Below, one piece after another: positions 41,353 through 53,222 of a stretch of 64,000 nt of DNA; the stretch's first letter is position 1; each line of letters opens with the position of its first letter. The notes under the pieces are model-generated. The model was not told where the DNA came from. It did no database searches and saw nothing but the letters and a program-made list of their open reading frames with translations. The stretch lies in the NCBI GenBank assembly GCA_022559845.1, contig CM040128.1, positions 221,449,643-221,513,642 on the forward strand. Reading direction: 5' to 3'. This DNA is from Amorphophallus konjac. Lineage: Eukaryota; Streptophyta; Magnoliopsida; Alismatales; Araceae. Both the position numbers and the translations under genes were made by a program.

Positions 41353-43059
41353 TGTTTGACCCTGAGGTTATGATGTATGGATGTATATGTTTTGATGATT
41401 AATGAATGCAATGTGTGATCATGGTTTAGAGTGTACTGGCTTCCTACTCTTATGAATATCTTTTTGATCGTGTGGTGAAGATTGGTTTATACTCAAAATG
41501 CTTTGTGAATGGTCAATTTAACAAATGAGCAAGCAAACTGAAGACCGACGGTGAATTCAGGCAAACTGATGAAGGAAACACGTATATGTGGTTTGTTATG
41601 GATCTTTCATTCAAATGGGAAATGAAATCTATTTTGAATTGGCCTACCTTGGTAATATCTTTTAAGTCCTACTTTTATTAAAGAGAGTTGAAATGAATGG
41701 TTATTTTTTAAGCTCTATGATGTGTATCAATCTGACATTTACTTGGCATTTTTACAGGTTCGGAGAGCTTCCCACATTCACATTTCATCATGCTTTTAAC
41801 TCTGAAGAAGTTGGTATATTATTCTCTTTCTCTGGGTTACTGGGCCTTTTGGAACAGCAAGAGTCGACACCTGGTGTCGACACTTGGTTCTAGAATGTGT
41901 TCCCAGCAACCAGTTTTGGAGGTGTTGACACTAGGTGTCGACACCTACTCAAAACTGGTTCTGGCAGCTTCTGTCTGCTAACCTGAACATCAGGTGTCAA
42001 CTCCAGGTGTCGACACCCATTGTCCATGTTTGTTTTTCGAGCTTCTGGTTAGTGTTTTGCCCAAAGTGTCGACACCTAGTGTCGACACCTATGCGGAGCC
42101 GTGAATTTGGACTTTTTGCATCCACGAACCTTTTGTCAACCCACTCCCATCGATCCGCCTTGTTTTACTCCAGGTTTCGTGGATCTTGTCCCCAGCGTGT
42201 CCCTTGACCGTTCTGGTCGCATATAGCCATCTCTACGGCCTCAAACCTAAGAAAGGAGATCTATCTTTTCATTTTTGAGCTCTCTCTCAAAACTCTGCAG
42301 GTGCAGGATGCAAGCAGCGGCTCCAGGGCTTCTCCCATGCTGTTCCGAGCTTGTATGTGATGGGAAGAAGGTGGATTCAAGTCTTCAATCAATCCTCTAC
42401 TGGAAGCTGCGTGGCAAATCAAGTTACAACCTCGTTTTTGCAAGAATCATTCATCTTCTTTCAAGAACCGTCCTCAAACTGTAGGAGCATTCAAATACCT
42501 TCAAAGGAGAGAAAGGGGGAGCTCTAAACCACTACCAATCTTCTCAAGTCTTTGCTGATTGATTTTGAACATTTGCTGTAATACTTGATCATCTTGAAAC
42601 ACATTCGTGTGTGTGTGCTCGTGATCTGTGATACGAGAGCGTGTGTGTGTGTGTTGGCCGAGGTACGCTACCGTGTGTGTGTTGGCTGTCGTTACACGTG
42701 TGTGTGGCTCACCTCATAGTGGAGCATTAATCCTCACGTGTGAGGGGTGGACGTAGGGGACATATTTGTGTACCTGAACCACCTAAAAATTCTGTGCCTC
42801 CTTTGTGGTTTGTTCTTCGTGGTTTGAACGAGTGGGCTTCACGGTTAGCTGAGCGTTTTCTTTCTCCATCTTGGAATTCATATTTTTACTTCGTGTACTC
42901 CGAGAGAGATCTTGTTCGGTTAAGGCTGAGTGTTTGCTTAACTAGAATTATTTCTAGTTTGAGGTTTTCCTTCCTACTAGCATTTCAATTAGTAATGTTT
43001 TTTATTTGGCCAATCAATTCACCCCTCCCCTCTTGATTGCCTCCCTTCAGGACCCAATA
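41353..43059 (+). repeat. 5' LTR of Copia-2
   Basis: Starts TGTTTGACCC and ends GACCCAATA, where the other LTR has ...CAACA, so the terminal CA has mutated. It contains four GTCGAC palindrome pairs (41862-42090), a weak TATA-like CATATAG at about 42220, and the GT-rich hairpin region 42606-42720. Confidence 0.88.
41862..42090. repeat. GTCGAC palindrome array in Copia-2 U3
   Basis: Four sites at 41862-41884, 41920-41946, 41992-42018 and 42065-42090, spaced 58-73 bp. Each is a pair of GTGTCGACAC 10-bp palindromes separated by 3 bases (clearest at 42066: GTGTCGACAC-CTA-GTGTCGACAC). Some halves have lost CG to TG or CA (gttgac, gtcaac). The same four are at 56256-56485 in the 3' LTR, with different mutations. 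The arm sequence differs from Copia-1 (CACC in place of CCC). Confidence 0.85.
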
Positions 43060-43061
43060 AT

Positions 43062-43074
43062 TGGTATCAGAGCC
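43062..43074 (+). promoter_or_regulatory. Primer binding site, initiator-Met tRNA (Copia-2)
   Basis: TGGTATCAGAGCC two bases after the LTR end. Confidence 0.9.
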
Positions 43075-43123
43075 ATGTCTCTGTTTGAGTCGACCACACG
43101 GTCGCAGAGCTTAATCCTAGATC

Positions 43124-44973
43124 ATGGCAAACAGAGGGATGATGCCTGAAGGGCATTCAGTACACAGGCCTCCATTTTTTGATGGAACTAACTACACATA
43201 TTGGAAAAATAGAATGTATGTTTTCCTACGTGCTCAAGAGTATGATGTGTGGAATGTGATCAATAAAGGCCCTTATAAGTTGCCTGACAATGAAGATGAT
43301 TGGGATAATGAACATATCAATAATTGTTCAGCTAACTTTAAGGCCATGAATATAATTCAATGTGCTATTCATCCAAATGAATACTCACGTATCTCTATGT
43401 GTTCCTCTGCACAGGAAATGTGGGACAAACTACGCTTGATTTACGAAGGAACTTCTGAAGTCAAAGAGAGCAAAGCAAATCTATTGGTCCGAGATTATGA
43501 GCTATTTATGATGAAGCCAGAAGAATCCATCTCTGAAATGTTCGCGAGGCTGATGGAAATTACAAATGGTTTGAAGGCTCTTGGCAAGGAGTATTCAAAC
43601 CGAGATCTTGTAAGGATGGTGCTTAGATCTCTATCACCTCAGTGGCACACAAAGGCCACAGTAATTGAAGATTCAAAAGATCTCGGCATCTTGACTTTGG
43701 ATGAATTAGTTGGCTCCCTGATGACATACGAAATCAACATCAAAAGGAGCGAGGAGGATAACAAAAAGAAGAAGGTAGCCACAACATTGGTGTTGAATGG
43801 AAACTCACAAGAGTTTGATGAAAGCAAGGAAGGCTCCACAGCCAACACTGAAGATGAGGAGCTTGTTGCTATGATCACCAGAAGAGCAAGAAAATTTGTC
43901 AAGATTACCAGGAAGTTCGGTGGTCAGTTCAGAAAAGGACCAAGAAGGCAAGGTCCTAAGAAGAATGAAAGCAGCAAGAAGGATGAAGTAATATGCTACG
44001 AATGTAAGAAACCTGGTCACATGCGGGGTGAGTGCCCGGATTTAATGAAGAGATTCAAGAAAGGAAAATTCAAAAAGCCTAAAGCCATGGTCGCCACATG
44101 GAGCGACGAGGATGAGGAAGGATCCGGAAGTGAAGATGACTTGATGAGCTTGTTCAGAATCTGTGTTTCATGGCAGACGAGGACAACTCAAATGAGGTAG
44201 ATTCTGAATCTGAATATCTTACTTGTGAACAATGGCAAATTGCATATGAATCTCTATATGGCAAGTGCAAAAAATTGAAATCTGAAAATAAACTTCTGAA
44301 AAAGAAAATGGAGCAAGATATGCATGCTGAAGATTCTTGTGAGAGTTGCAATGCCTTAAATTCTAAAAATGAGAATCTCAAACATGAAAATGAAAGTCTT
44401 AAGTCCAAAATTGAATTATTTGAAGAAGAGAGTTCATGCATGCGTGAGGATCAATCCATTCTTGTTAAAATGCCTGAAGACTTGAAGAGGGAATTAGAAC
44501 AAGAAAGGTTGGAGAAAATTGCATGCAATCAAACCAAAGAAATAGCTGAAAAGAAAATTGAAACCTTGATGATTGAGATAAATGAGTTGAAAAGTGCTCT
44601 TGCTATCTTAAAAAAAGGGAAACAAGTAATGAACACTTGTGTGGATCCTCATGAAGAAAGTTCTCTCCTTACCTTTGAAAAAAGAAAAACAGCACAATCA
44701 AAAGCACACATGACTCCTTGGGTTTCAAGAAGCTTATTTTCCTCCACGTCCAACACACATATGCATAACTCATTTATGAATGTGAACAGGAGGAGAAACG
44801 GTAATAACAGGGTCACTACATGATTTTATTGTGGAAGATTTGGCCATGATATGTATGAGTGTAGAACCATGAGATTTGACGATCATTTTGCAAGAATGGT
44901 GAATAGGTCCTATAGGCCTTTTTTATCTAACCATCCTGGACCCAAGCTTGCTTGGGTACCAAAAACCCCATAA
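43124..44973 (+). pseudogene. Copia-2 gag
   Basis: ATG at 43124 opens 358 codons with a copia-type gag domain (YTYWKNRMYVFLRAQEYDVW, SSAQEMWDKLRLIYEGT, LLVRDYELFMMKPEESISEMF) and a CCHC knuckle CYECKKPGHMRGEC at residues 291-304. A one-base deletion near 44150 shifts the frame. The reading resumes at 44170 as a coiled-coil segment (CKKLKSENKLLKKKMEQ). TGA at 44821-44823 falls exactly at the first Cys of a second knuckle (remaining bases read FYCGRFGHDMYEC). The ORF ends PKLAWVPKTP and TAA at 44971, followed in the same frame by pol. Confidence 0.85.
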
Positions 44974-47900
44974 GTATTCTCTTTGTATTTGCAAGTCTGC
45001 CTTGGAGCTCAAAAGAACAAATGGTACCTGGATAGTGGTTGTTCAAGACATATGACGGGAAACAAGGAAATGTTTGCAGACCTGCAAGAAAAAGATGGTG
45101 GAGTGGTAGCTTTTGGGGGAAAAGACAAAGGAAAAATTGTTGGAGAAGGTAAGATAGGTAAGAACCAAACTCAAGTCATTAAAAATGTTTTGCTTGTAAA
45201 AGGCCTTCATCACAATCTTCTAAGCATAAGTAAACTCTGTGACAAAGGTTGTAATGTGTCTTTTGATTCTACTCACTGCACTATGGTAGATAGAAACTCT
45301 CATGGAATTAAGTTCATAGGGTTTAGACACAACAATGTTTATATGATTGATCTTCATGATGTTTCACATAAAAATCTTTGCTTGGTTGCTAAAAATTCTG
45401 ATGATGCATGGTTGTGGCATCGCCATCTTGGGCATGCTAGTTTTAATGTGATAATGAAGTTGTTCAGGAAAAATCTGGTTATTGGCTTACCCAAGTTGAA
45501 GCTGGTCAATGAAGGAATCTGTGGGGCTTGCAGCAAGGGCAAACAGACAAGAACATCCTTTAAATGTAAAAGTGATGTAACCACCTCTAGGCCCCTTGAA
45601 TTGATCCATATAGATCTTTTTGGACCAAACCGAACACATAGCTTGGGTGGTAAGCTATATGAGTTTGTGATTGTGGATGATTTTTCGAGATATAGCTGGG
45701 TGTATTTTATCTCTAACAAAAGTGATGCTTTGATGGAGTTTGAGGCATTTTGCAGGATGGCTCAGAATGAAAAAGAATGGTGCATCAAGACCGTGCGGAG
45801 TGATCATGGTAGGGAATTTGATAACCATGAGTTCAGCAATTTTTGTAGGGCTCAAGGCTACATACACAACTTCTCCACACCAAGGACCCCCGAGCAAAAT
45901 GGGGTCATTGAGAGGAAGAACAGAACGCTAGTTGAAATGGCCAGAACTATGCTAAATGAAAATAACCTGCCGAGGTATTTCTGGGCTGAAACCGTGAACA
46001 CTGCATGCTACATAATAAACCGAGCCATGGTAAGGCCATTGTTAAAGAAAACACCTTATGAGCTATATCGAGGTAAGAAACCGAATATTTCTTACTTCAG
46101 ACCTTTTGGCTCTATTTGTTACATCCATAATAACGACAAGGTGAATTTGGCAAAGTTTGACCCTAAGAGTGACAAGGGGATATTTCTCGGATATTCCCTT
46201 AGCTCAAGAGCCTATCGAGTGTATAACTTGAGAACTCTTGTAGTTGAGTAAAGTCCCCATGTTTTTGTTGATGAATCATCATCCAAAGACACTAATGAAA
46301 ATTTTATCTTGCAGGAAGAAGAATCAGAAGATGATGATACCGAAGAGTTGTCAAAGAAAGTCAATAAACTAGGTGGTGAAGAACAACAAAATGCTGATGA
46401 AAATCAGCAAACTCAAACTGAACTTCAGCTACCTAGGCAATGGACTTTTGCAAAAGATCATCCGCCAGAGGTTGTCATTGGCAATGTAGAAGAAGGAATA
46501 AGAACACGAGCCTCCTTCAGGGAAGTTGAAAATATGGATTACATAGCCTTACTCTCCTAGTTTGAACCCCACTCCATGGAAGAGGCCTTGCAAGATGAGT
46601 CATGGATCATGGCTATGCAAGAAGAACTACACCAATTCCAAAGGAACAAAGTGTGGTTCCTTGTGCCATATCCTAGAAATCACTCAGTGATCGGAACAAA
46701 GTGGGTCTTTTGAAACAAAACAAACGATCAAGGAGTGGTGACTAGGAACAAGGCCAGGCTTGTAGCCAAAGGCTATAGCCAAGAGCTTGGGATTGACTTT
46801 GATGAGTCTTTTGCTCCTGTAGCAAGACTCGAGGCAGTGAGGATTTTATTAGCATATGCATGCTGCAATAACATAAAGTTATTTCAAATGGATGCTAAGA
46901 GTGCATTTCTGAATGGCAATATCCAGGAGGACGTATATGTGGAGCAACCACCGGGGTTTGAAGATACGGAGCATCCAGACCATGTGTACAAGCTGGACAA
47001 AGCCCTCTATGGTCTGAAACAAGCACCCCGATCGAGCATGGTATGAACGGTTAAGTGATTTCCTTATTCAAAATGGATTCAAACGAGGTAATGTTGATCA
47101 AACTCTCTTTACACAATTGAATGGTAAGGAAATTCTAATCGTTCAAGTGTATGTAGATGATATCATTTTTGGCTCCACTAAGGACACTCTAAGTAAAGAA
47201 TTTGCTAAATTGATGCAAAGTGAGTTTGAAATGAGTCTTATGAGAGAGTTAACATTTTTCTTGGGATTGCAGGTGACTCAGACAGTTGATGGTCTATTCA
47301 TAACCCAGAAGAAATATGCTATGGATCTGCTCAAGAAATTCATTTTGACAACAACCAAACCACAACCTACTCCCATGTCCACATCTTTGAAACTTGATCA
47401 AGATAACCAAGGTAAATCCGTCAACCAAACCCTTTTCAGGAGCATGATAGGATCCTTGTTATATTTGACTGCCAGTAGGCCCGATATTCAATATGCAATA
47501 TGTCTGTGTGCGAGGTTTCAATCGAATCCTAAAGAGTAACACATGTCGACCGTAAAGTAGATTTTTAGATATATTGCTGGTACGTGTGATTTGGGTTTGT
47601 GGTTTCTGCATACTTCAGCTCTTGAATTAGTTGGTTATTCTGATGCTGATTACGCGAGTTGCAAAATAGACCGAAAGAGCACAAGTGGGTATTGTCAGTT
47701 CCTCGGAGGTTGCTTGGTTTCATGGGCCTCCAAGAAACAAAATTCAGTGGCATTATCAACTGCCGAGGCCGAATATGTGGCCGTAGGTAGCTGTGTTGCC
47801 CAAGTGCTCTAGATACAGCAACAATTGATTGATTTTGGCATCACACTAGGAAACACAGCCATTCTTTGTGACAACACTTCCATAATAAATTTATCAACAA

Positions 47901-48097
47901 ATCCAGTGCATCATTCTCGCACAAAGCATATTGAGGTCAGGCATCACTTTCTGCGTGATCATGTTAGCAAGGGGGATGTTGAAATAAAATTTGTTGATAC
48001 AAATAATAACATTGCTGATATCTTCACTAAACCTCTCAATGAAGACAAATTCACTTCATTTAGAAGAGAGTTAGGTATTTGTCATCTAGATAGCTAG
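44974..48097 (+). pseudogene. Copia-2 pol: integrase, reverse transcriptase, RNase H
   Basis: Pre-integrase and integrase lie at about 45000-46250 (WYLDSGCSRHMTG, finger HRHLGHASF...CGACSKGKQ, acidic triad in HIDLFGP, RSDHGREF, QNGVIERKN). RT is at 46560-47540 ([22 protein letters not shown], catalytic YVDDIIFGS), and RNase H at 47591-48097 (GYSDADYA, STAEAEYVA, TKHIEVRHHFLRD). Stops lie at 46249, 46558, 46711, 47537, about 47558 and 47810. A four-base insertion (TCGA) at about 47031 shifts the frame by one. All parts are recognisable and in copia order. No active protein is possible from this copy. Confidence 0.92.
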
Positions 48098-49032
48098 TTA
48101 GTGTCTTTCACTTGTTTTAGTCATTGTCATGCATTTGCATCTGCATTTCACCACTAGAATCTAGCTTCTGTAATTTCCTTGGATCATGCATATGCATCAT
48201 GTTTGCAATTGTGAGCTACATTTCGCATGCTTGTATGGACAATCCAAATGCTTGGTGTGTATGCATATATATATATATATCTTGTTGAAAAACCCAAACA
48301 AATGTAGCCTCCCTAGAATTTCTATGACTATATATATATGCTCCTTGCATAATAATGCATTGCCACTAGAAGTTTGGGATGAATCATGTTCGGGATAACG
48401 GTTATGGAGTTAGGCTTTATATGATTTTAAATGGCTTCGAACTACCCCAAATTGACAATCACACAAACTATCCTCTTTACATTGATCCATTTATTCTTAC
48501 AGTCATTTGGGGCTCAAGCTTTGATCATTGGAATTCCATTTTTCTTTAAATACTTCATTTTTTTGTGGACACGAGGGAGGTGTCGACACCCAAAGTTGAC
48601 ACCCAGCCCTATCTGATGTTTTAAGTTCTTGGGCAGAACTGGGCGGGCCAGGTGTCGACACCCAATGTCGACACCTACCGGTCGCGGGTCTTCCGCGAAC
48701 TGATTCGCCAGGGGTTCAAGTCCCTTCTTAACCCGCTGAACCCTATTTACACTTCGTCCTAACACCCCTCCTTCCACAGTGCCACATTCCTTTCCTCCCC
48801 CATACCTCTTCTTGTTCTCCCTTCACCCTTTCAAGCCCTAGAAAGAGCGGAAATCGCTGCGGCACCCGCGCCTCCCCTTTGGACGAGCATCCATCGGCCT
48901 CCTCTTCGGCCATTTGTCCCCTGGAGTGTGGATGATCTGTGGAGAGTCCTCCCATCTACGGTAAGGGCCTCATTGTCACCCCCAATCATCTCCTCATCTC
49001 CTCTTTCATCTTCCTACGAAGATTGGTCTCCC
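48098..49032 (+). other. Region between pol and the extra ORF of Copia-2
   Basis: No conserved ORF. It contains an (AT)n run near 48267-48281, two GTCGAC palindromes (48578-48604 and 48650-48676), and then a pyrimidine-rich stretch (about 48760-48840: cctccttcc, cctttcctccccc) like a plant 5' UTR, before the ATG at 49033. This is consistent with a separate promoter for the extra ORF, but no good TATA box is visible. Confidence 0.5.
48578..48676. promoter_or_regulatory. GTCGAC palindromes upstream of Copia-2 extra ORF
   Basis: Sites at 48578-48604 (second half mutated to gttgac) and 48650-48676 (AGGTGTCGACAC...TGTCGACACCT). They have the same form as in the Copia-2 LTR and a similar 72-bp spacing. 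They lie about 360 bp before the ATG at 49033. Confidence 0.7.
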
Positions 49033-49143
49033 ATGGTGCCCAAACGCCAGCTGCTAGGCAAGGAACCCGTTGAGGAGTCCAGCCGCAAGAGGGAAACTCA
49101 AGCTAAGCGCAAAGAGCATGTTGCTATTCTGGAGAAACCCACT

Positions 49144-49349
49144 CCCGCGTAGTTCATAATGATGGATCGGAAGGTTCTCCAACCCCGCGCCGTTGATTTC
49201 AATGATCTACACCAAAGTCTCCCTGAATTGCTCCCTTTGGTAAAGAATCAACCGAACTTGGTTTCGTTTATGACCGATCATCGGAAGATATATTATTCTC
49301 TTGTTCTTCAATACTATGGCAATATGTTTTTCAAGAACAACAAATACAT
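49144..49349 (+). repeat. 206-bp direct duplication, left copy
   Basis: Identical in extent to 54144-54349 (offset exactly 5000). It begins cccgcgtagtt and ends caaatacat. The left copy is continuous with the upstream ORF; the right copy is continuous with the downstream ORF. Confidence 0.9.
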
Positions 49350-50055
49350 AGTTGTAATCGATGTTTTAAGAAGATAGAAGAATATTACCTATTCTTCGGC
49401 AGCAGCAGAGTTTCCTGGACAAGAAGAAAATAATTATTCTTCACATAATCTGAAGCAAGAAAAAAAGAAAACAAAAGAAAATAAGAAGAACAGTTTGTTC
49501 TTCACGTACCTAGCAGCAGACGTTCGATCAAATGGGTTTAGGGTTCGTTCGATCAAGACTATTTATAGGATTTAGGAGTCCTAACAAAAGTAGTGTTTGA
49601 TTGAAAGTAATATTTCCAAGATTGAGTTATTACCACATTCGAACTCTTTCTCATAGTTATCACTTACCCTGGATAAGTTCTGGGTTCGAACGGTTCCGAA
49701 TGGAATTAACGACTTTGGTCAGGGCGTGTATTATTTAATTGACGCCTTACTTTAGGGCGTTTCTTAAAAAGCGCCTTGAAAAAGGGCGTTTCGTGTTTTA
49801 AAACACGCCCAAGATAGGGGCGTTTCTTTTACTTACCCATTTGGTCGCATGAGAACTGACGACCGCATGTGTGGGCGTCCTTTCTTTAGTCACGCCATGG
49901 ATAGAGGCGTTTCTTTATAAATTAACGCCTTAATAAGAGGCGTTATTTTTAATTTTGTTTTATTTCGTCCAATTAACCCTATTCCTTTTATATATTACTT
50001 CTGTAATATATATGTTTTAATTCATTTCAATTATTCATTTATTAGGGTTGCTACA

Positions 50056-50066
50056 CCCACAAAGAC
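50056..50066. other. 11-base remnant of an internal region between two LTRs
   Basis: The sequence cccacaaagac lies between an LTR end and an LTR start. In the complete Tekay element, ccc is the first base triplet of the polypurine-tract side and ccacaaaaac is the primer-site side. The 11 bases therefore look like the two edges of the internal region joined, with everything between lost. Confidence 0.65.
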
Positions 50067-51461
50067 TGTCACGCCCCGAGCGCGGAAGATACCCGGAGAT
50101 GCGCGACGTGTCTATATCAATCATGTCAATCAGAGTGGTCGTGTATTCGACACAAAGACAGAGATGCGCAAAATAGCAAGATAACCCAATCCTTTATTTC
50201 ATAATGGATAGACTATTACAAATCCAATACTCTGTTAAATAAAAAGGAAAAGAATACATATTTGACTCAAGAAACTATAGAAAAGACTAGACGACACTTG
50301 TAGAAGCTCTATCACTTTCACTCTTGACCATTCCCATCCGATTGACTTCCATCGTCGTCGGACTTACCTGAAAAGTAGAAAGGGACAAACGGAATGAGCG
50401 AACGCTCAGTAGGAAATTATATCTCAAGTACTAGAAAGTGGTTTAAGTAATTACATTTTCATGAATGCAATAAAGCTATGCATGCTCGCATGAAACGACA
50501 AGATAGAGAGAATGTAATATCAAAGAAATAAGATGAATTTAATCATGAACTTCCAACAAGATGACAAGTATATTCAAGGTATTCAAGCAAGTACAATTAT
50601 CGAGTCATGTCAAGAACTTTGGCTATCATGTATCAAGCAAGTAAATTACCCTCTTTCGGGCCACGCATTTCATGTAAAGTCAAGTTCGATTCAAGTACAA
50701 GATGTGTGTGGAATGTCCAATCAAGCAAGTCAAGTACTCGGTATAATGCCAGATACCTTATCATTTTAACTCCCATGGGCACAAGTACTTTCGGGTGCTC
50801 CTCCCAGGACCAGATCGGGCCCTATATGCGCAAGCATTTATCATGTGTTTTGACATCCACTCTTGTTTATATAGCCAATATAGAATTTCAATAATCAAGC
50901 TTGTAGACACGTATGACAACTTTGATAGAAAAGAGTCCAAAATATGACAAAGGACATAGAATGGCGATAATAACGGTATAATCACGATGTCGATAAAACT
51001 AGGTAGATTATGGTTCCCTTAACTGAGGTACCATGACAAATCAATATGGACATTCTTTATATAGAATTGAGGTCCACATGAACAGTATATCAAAGGTAAG
51101 ATACCCCCATTCTTATCATAGAATTGAGGTTTACAAGAACGACATGATATGGCATGATATCATCATCCCATTAAGAATTTCTTATGATATACTCTTTGTA
51201 TAATCATAAGGGCCGGTATACCATGTTTCTTTAGATTGACATGGCAAGGATCGTGTAATGGGTTTTTAGGGTACAACCAGCTCAGTCGGCCTTGAGGGAA
51301 TCCAAGGCTACGAGGAGTCTTACGGAGGTCTCTATGACTAACTCGCTAGTCCCAAGGAACGGAATGTCCAAAGGAGAGCTTGTATGTCAATGAGAATTGA
51401 GTGTGATCGATAAAACGCCGTGAAAAGTGGGACTATACTCACGGAGTGGAGAATAGTGCCG

Positions 51462-51492
<31 letters not shown>

Positions 51493-53222
51493 ATCGGTTA
51501 GCAAATCAGAGGAAAAATCAGTTTACAGTAAAATAACGACTTAGGTCAAGTCGTTTCTCAAGTAATTAACGCCTAACAGAAGGGCGTTTACACATGGTCC
51601 ATTTTGCAGAATTTTCAATAATTCAATAATTTATTTAAAAAGCGCCTTCGGCAGGGGCGTTTCTTCAAGAGTTGACGACTACAGTAGCAGGCGTCTTTTT
51701 ATTTACAATATTTTTCAGAACATATTTATTTTCAGAAATTATCAAAAACGCGCCCTTGGCAGGGGCGTTAATCATTAAATTCTTATTTTCACAAAATATA
51801 TATTCCAGGATTTTAACAGATACGCGCCCTAGTAAGGGGCGTTTATTTTTAATTCACGCCCTATGATGGGGCGTTTACATATGGAAAACGACCTAGTCTA
51901 GGTCGTGAATTCAAGAGATACTGGGAAAGCAAGATTTGCACGATAATCAATGATAACAATCATATAGTCATGACAGGAAATTGGCAGGAAATCAGATGCA
52001 GTATTTTAGATTTGATGTTTCATGCTTATTGACTTTTAACCGTTAACAATTATTGATTGATTTCATGTAATTGCATGGATAATCCGTTCTGAAGATTTAC
52101 ATGAAATTAACGCCTGTGTACAGGGCGTCAAATATTAAATTGACGACCTGGACATGGTCGTGTCTTGTAAATTAGCGCCCTTGACAGGGGCGTCTCTTTC
52201 AAAATATTTCAGAAAACGCATGAAAACTATAATAATCATATGCATGACATGCTTATATATATATATATCTTGCATTAATTTCATTTGGGCTACAGTAACT
52301 TGAGAAAACCTACCTTTAAGAGTTGATTTGGAGATGACCGTGAGGGGTTTTTGGCTAGCAGAAGATGATGGCTTTGATGAAGAGGCTTCTACTGCGACTT
52401 ACGAACAGTGGCAGCAACAACAAGGAGAAGAACAATCGTTCTTCAGAGATCTTCACGCTACAGAACCTGTAGAGGAAGAGAAAAGAAGTAAATATGAAGA
52501 TGTTAATATTCTTCATAGTTGTAATCGATGTTTTAAGAAGATAGAAGAATATTACCTATTCTTCGGCAGCAGCAGAGTTTCCTGGACAAGAAGAAAATAA
52601 TTATTCTTCACATAATCTGAAGCAAGAAAAAAAGAAAACAAAAGAAAATAAGAAGAACAGTTTGTTCTTCACGTACCTAGCAGCAGACGTTCGATCAAAT
52701 GGGTTTAGGGTTCATTCGATCAAGACTATTTATAGGATTTAGGAGTCCTAACAAAAGTAGTGTTTGATTGAAAGTAATATTTCCAAGATTGAGTTATTAC
52801 CACATTCGAACTCTTTCTCATAGTTATCACTTACCCTGGATAAGTTCTGGGTTCGAACGGTTCCGAATGGAATTAACGACTTTGGTCAGGGCGTGTATTA
52901 TTTAATTGACGCCTTACTTTAGGGCGTTTCTTAAAAAGCGCCTTGAAAAAGGGCGTTTCGTGTTTTAAAACACGCCCAAGATAGGGGCGTTTCTTTTACT
53001 TACCCATTTGGTCGCATGAGAACTGACGACCGCATGTGTGGGCGTCCTTTCTTTAGTCACGCCATGGATAGAGGCGTTTCTTTATAAATTAATGCCTTAA
53101 TAAGAGGCGTTATTTTTAATTTTGTTTTATTTCGTCCAATTAACCCTATTCCTTTTATATATTACTTCTGTAATATATATGTTTTAATTCATTTCAATTA
53201 TTCATTTATTAGGGTTGCTACA
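50067..53222 (-). repeat. Full-length Tekay-like LTR inside the rearranged block
   Basis: The LTR is 3156 bp with ends as in the Tekay LTR. It includes the conserved block (51271-51376), palindromes at about 51540-51900, 52110-52190 and 52860-53110, an (AT)n run at 51463-51488, and a TATA box on the minus strand near 52728-52737 (revcomp of ctatttatagg). It belongs to the same lineage as, but is clearly diverged from, 12203-15154. Confidence 0.85.
51271..51376. repeat. Conserved ~100-nt block, copy 4
   Basis: It carries gtacaacc, tgagggaatc, ggaggtct, acggaatg in order; within the Tekay-like LTR of the rearranged block. Confidence 0.7.

Noticed and set aside
48928..49032. Earlier in-frame ATG at 48928 for the Copia-2 extra ORF
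   Set aside because: The Copia-1 homologue starts at MAPKKR, which aligns with MVPKRQ at 49033; the upstream part is Ser/Pro leader-like.
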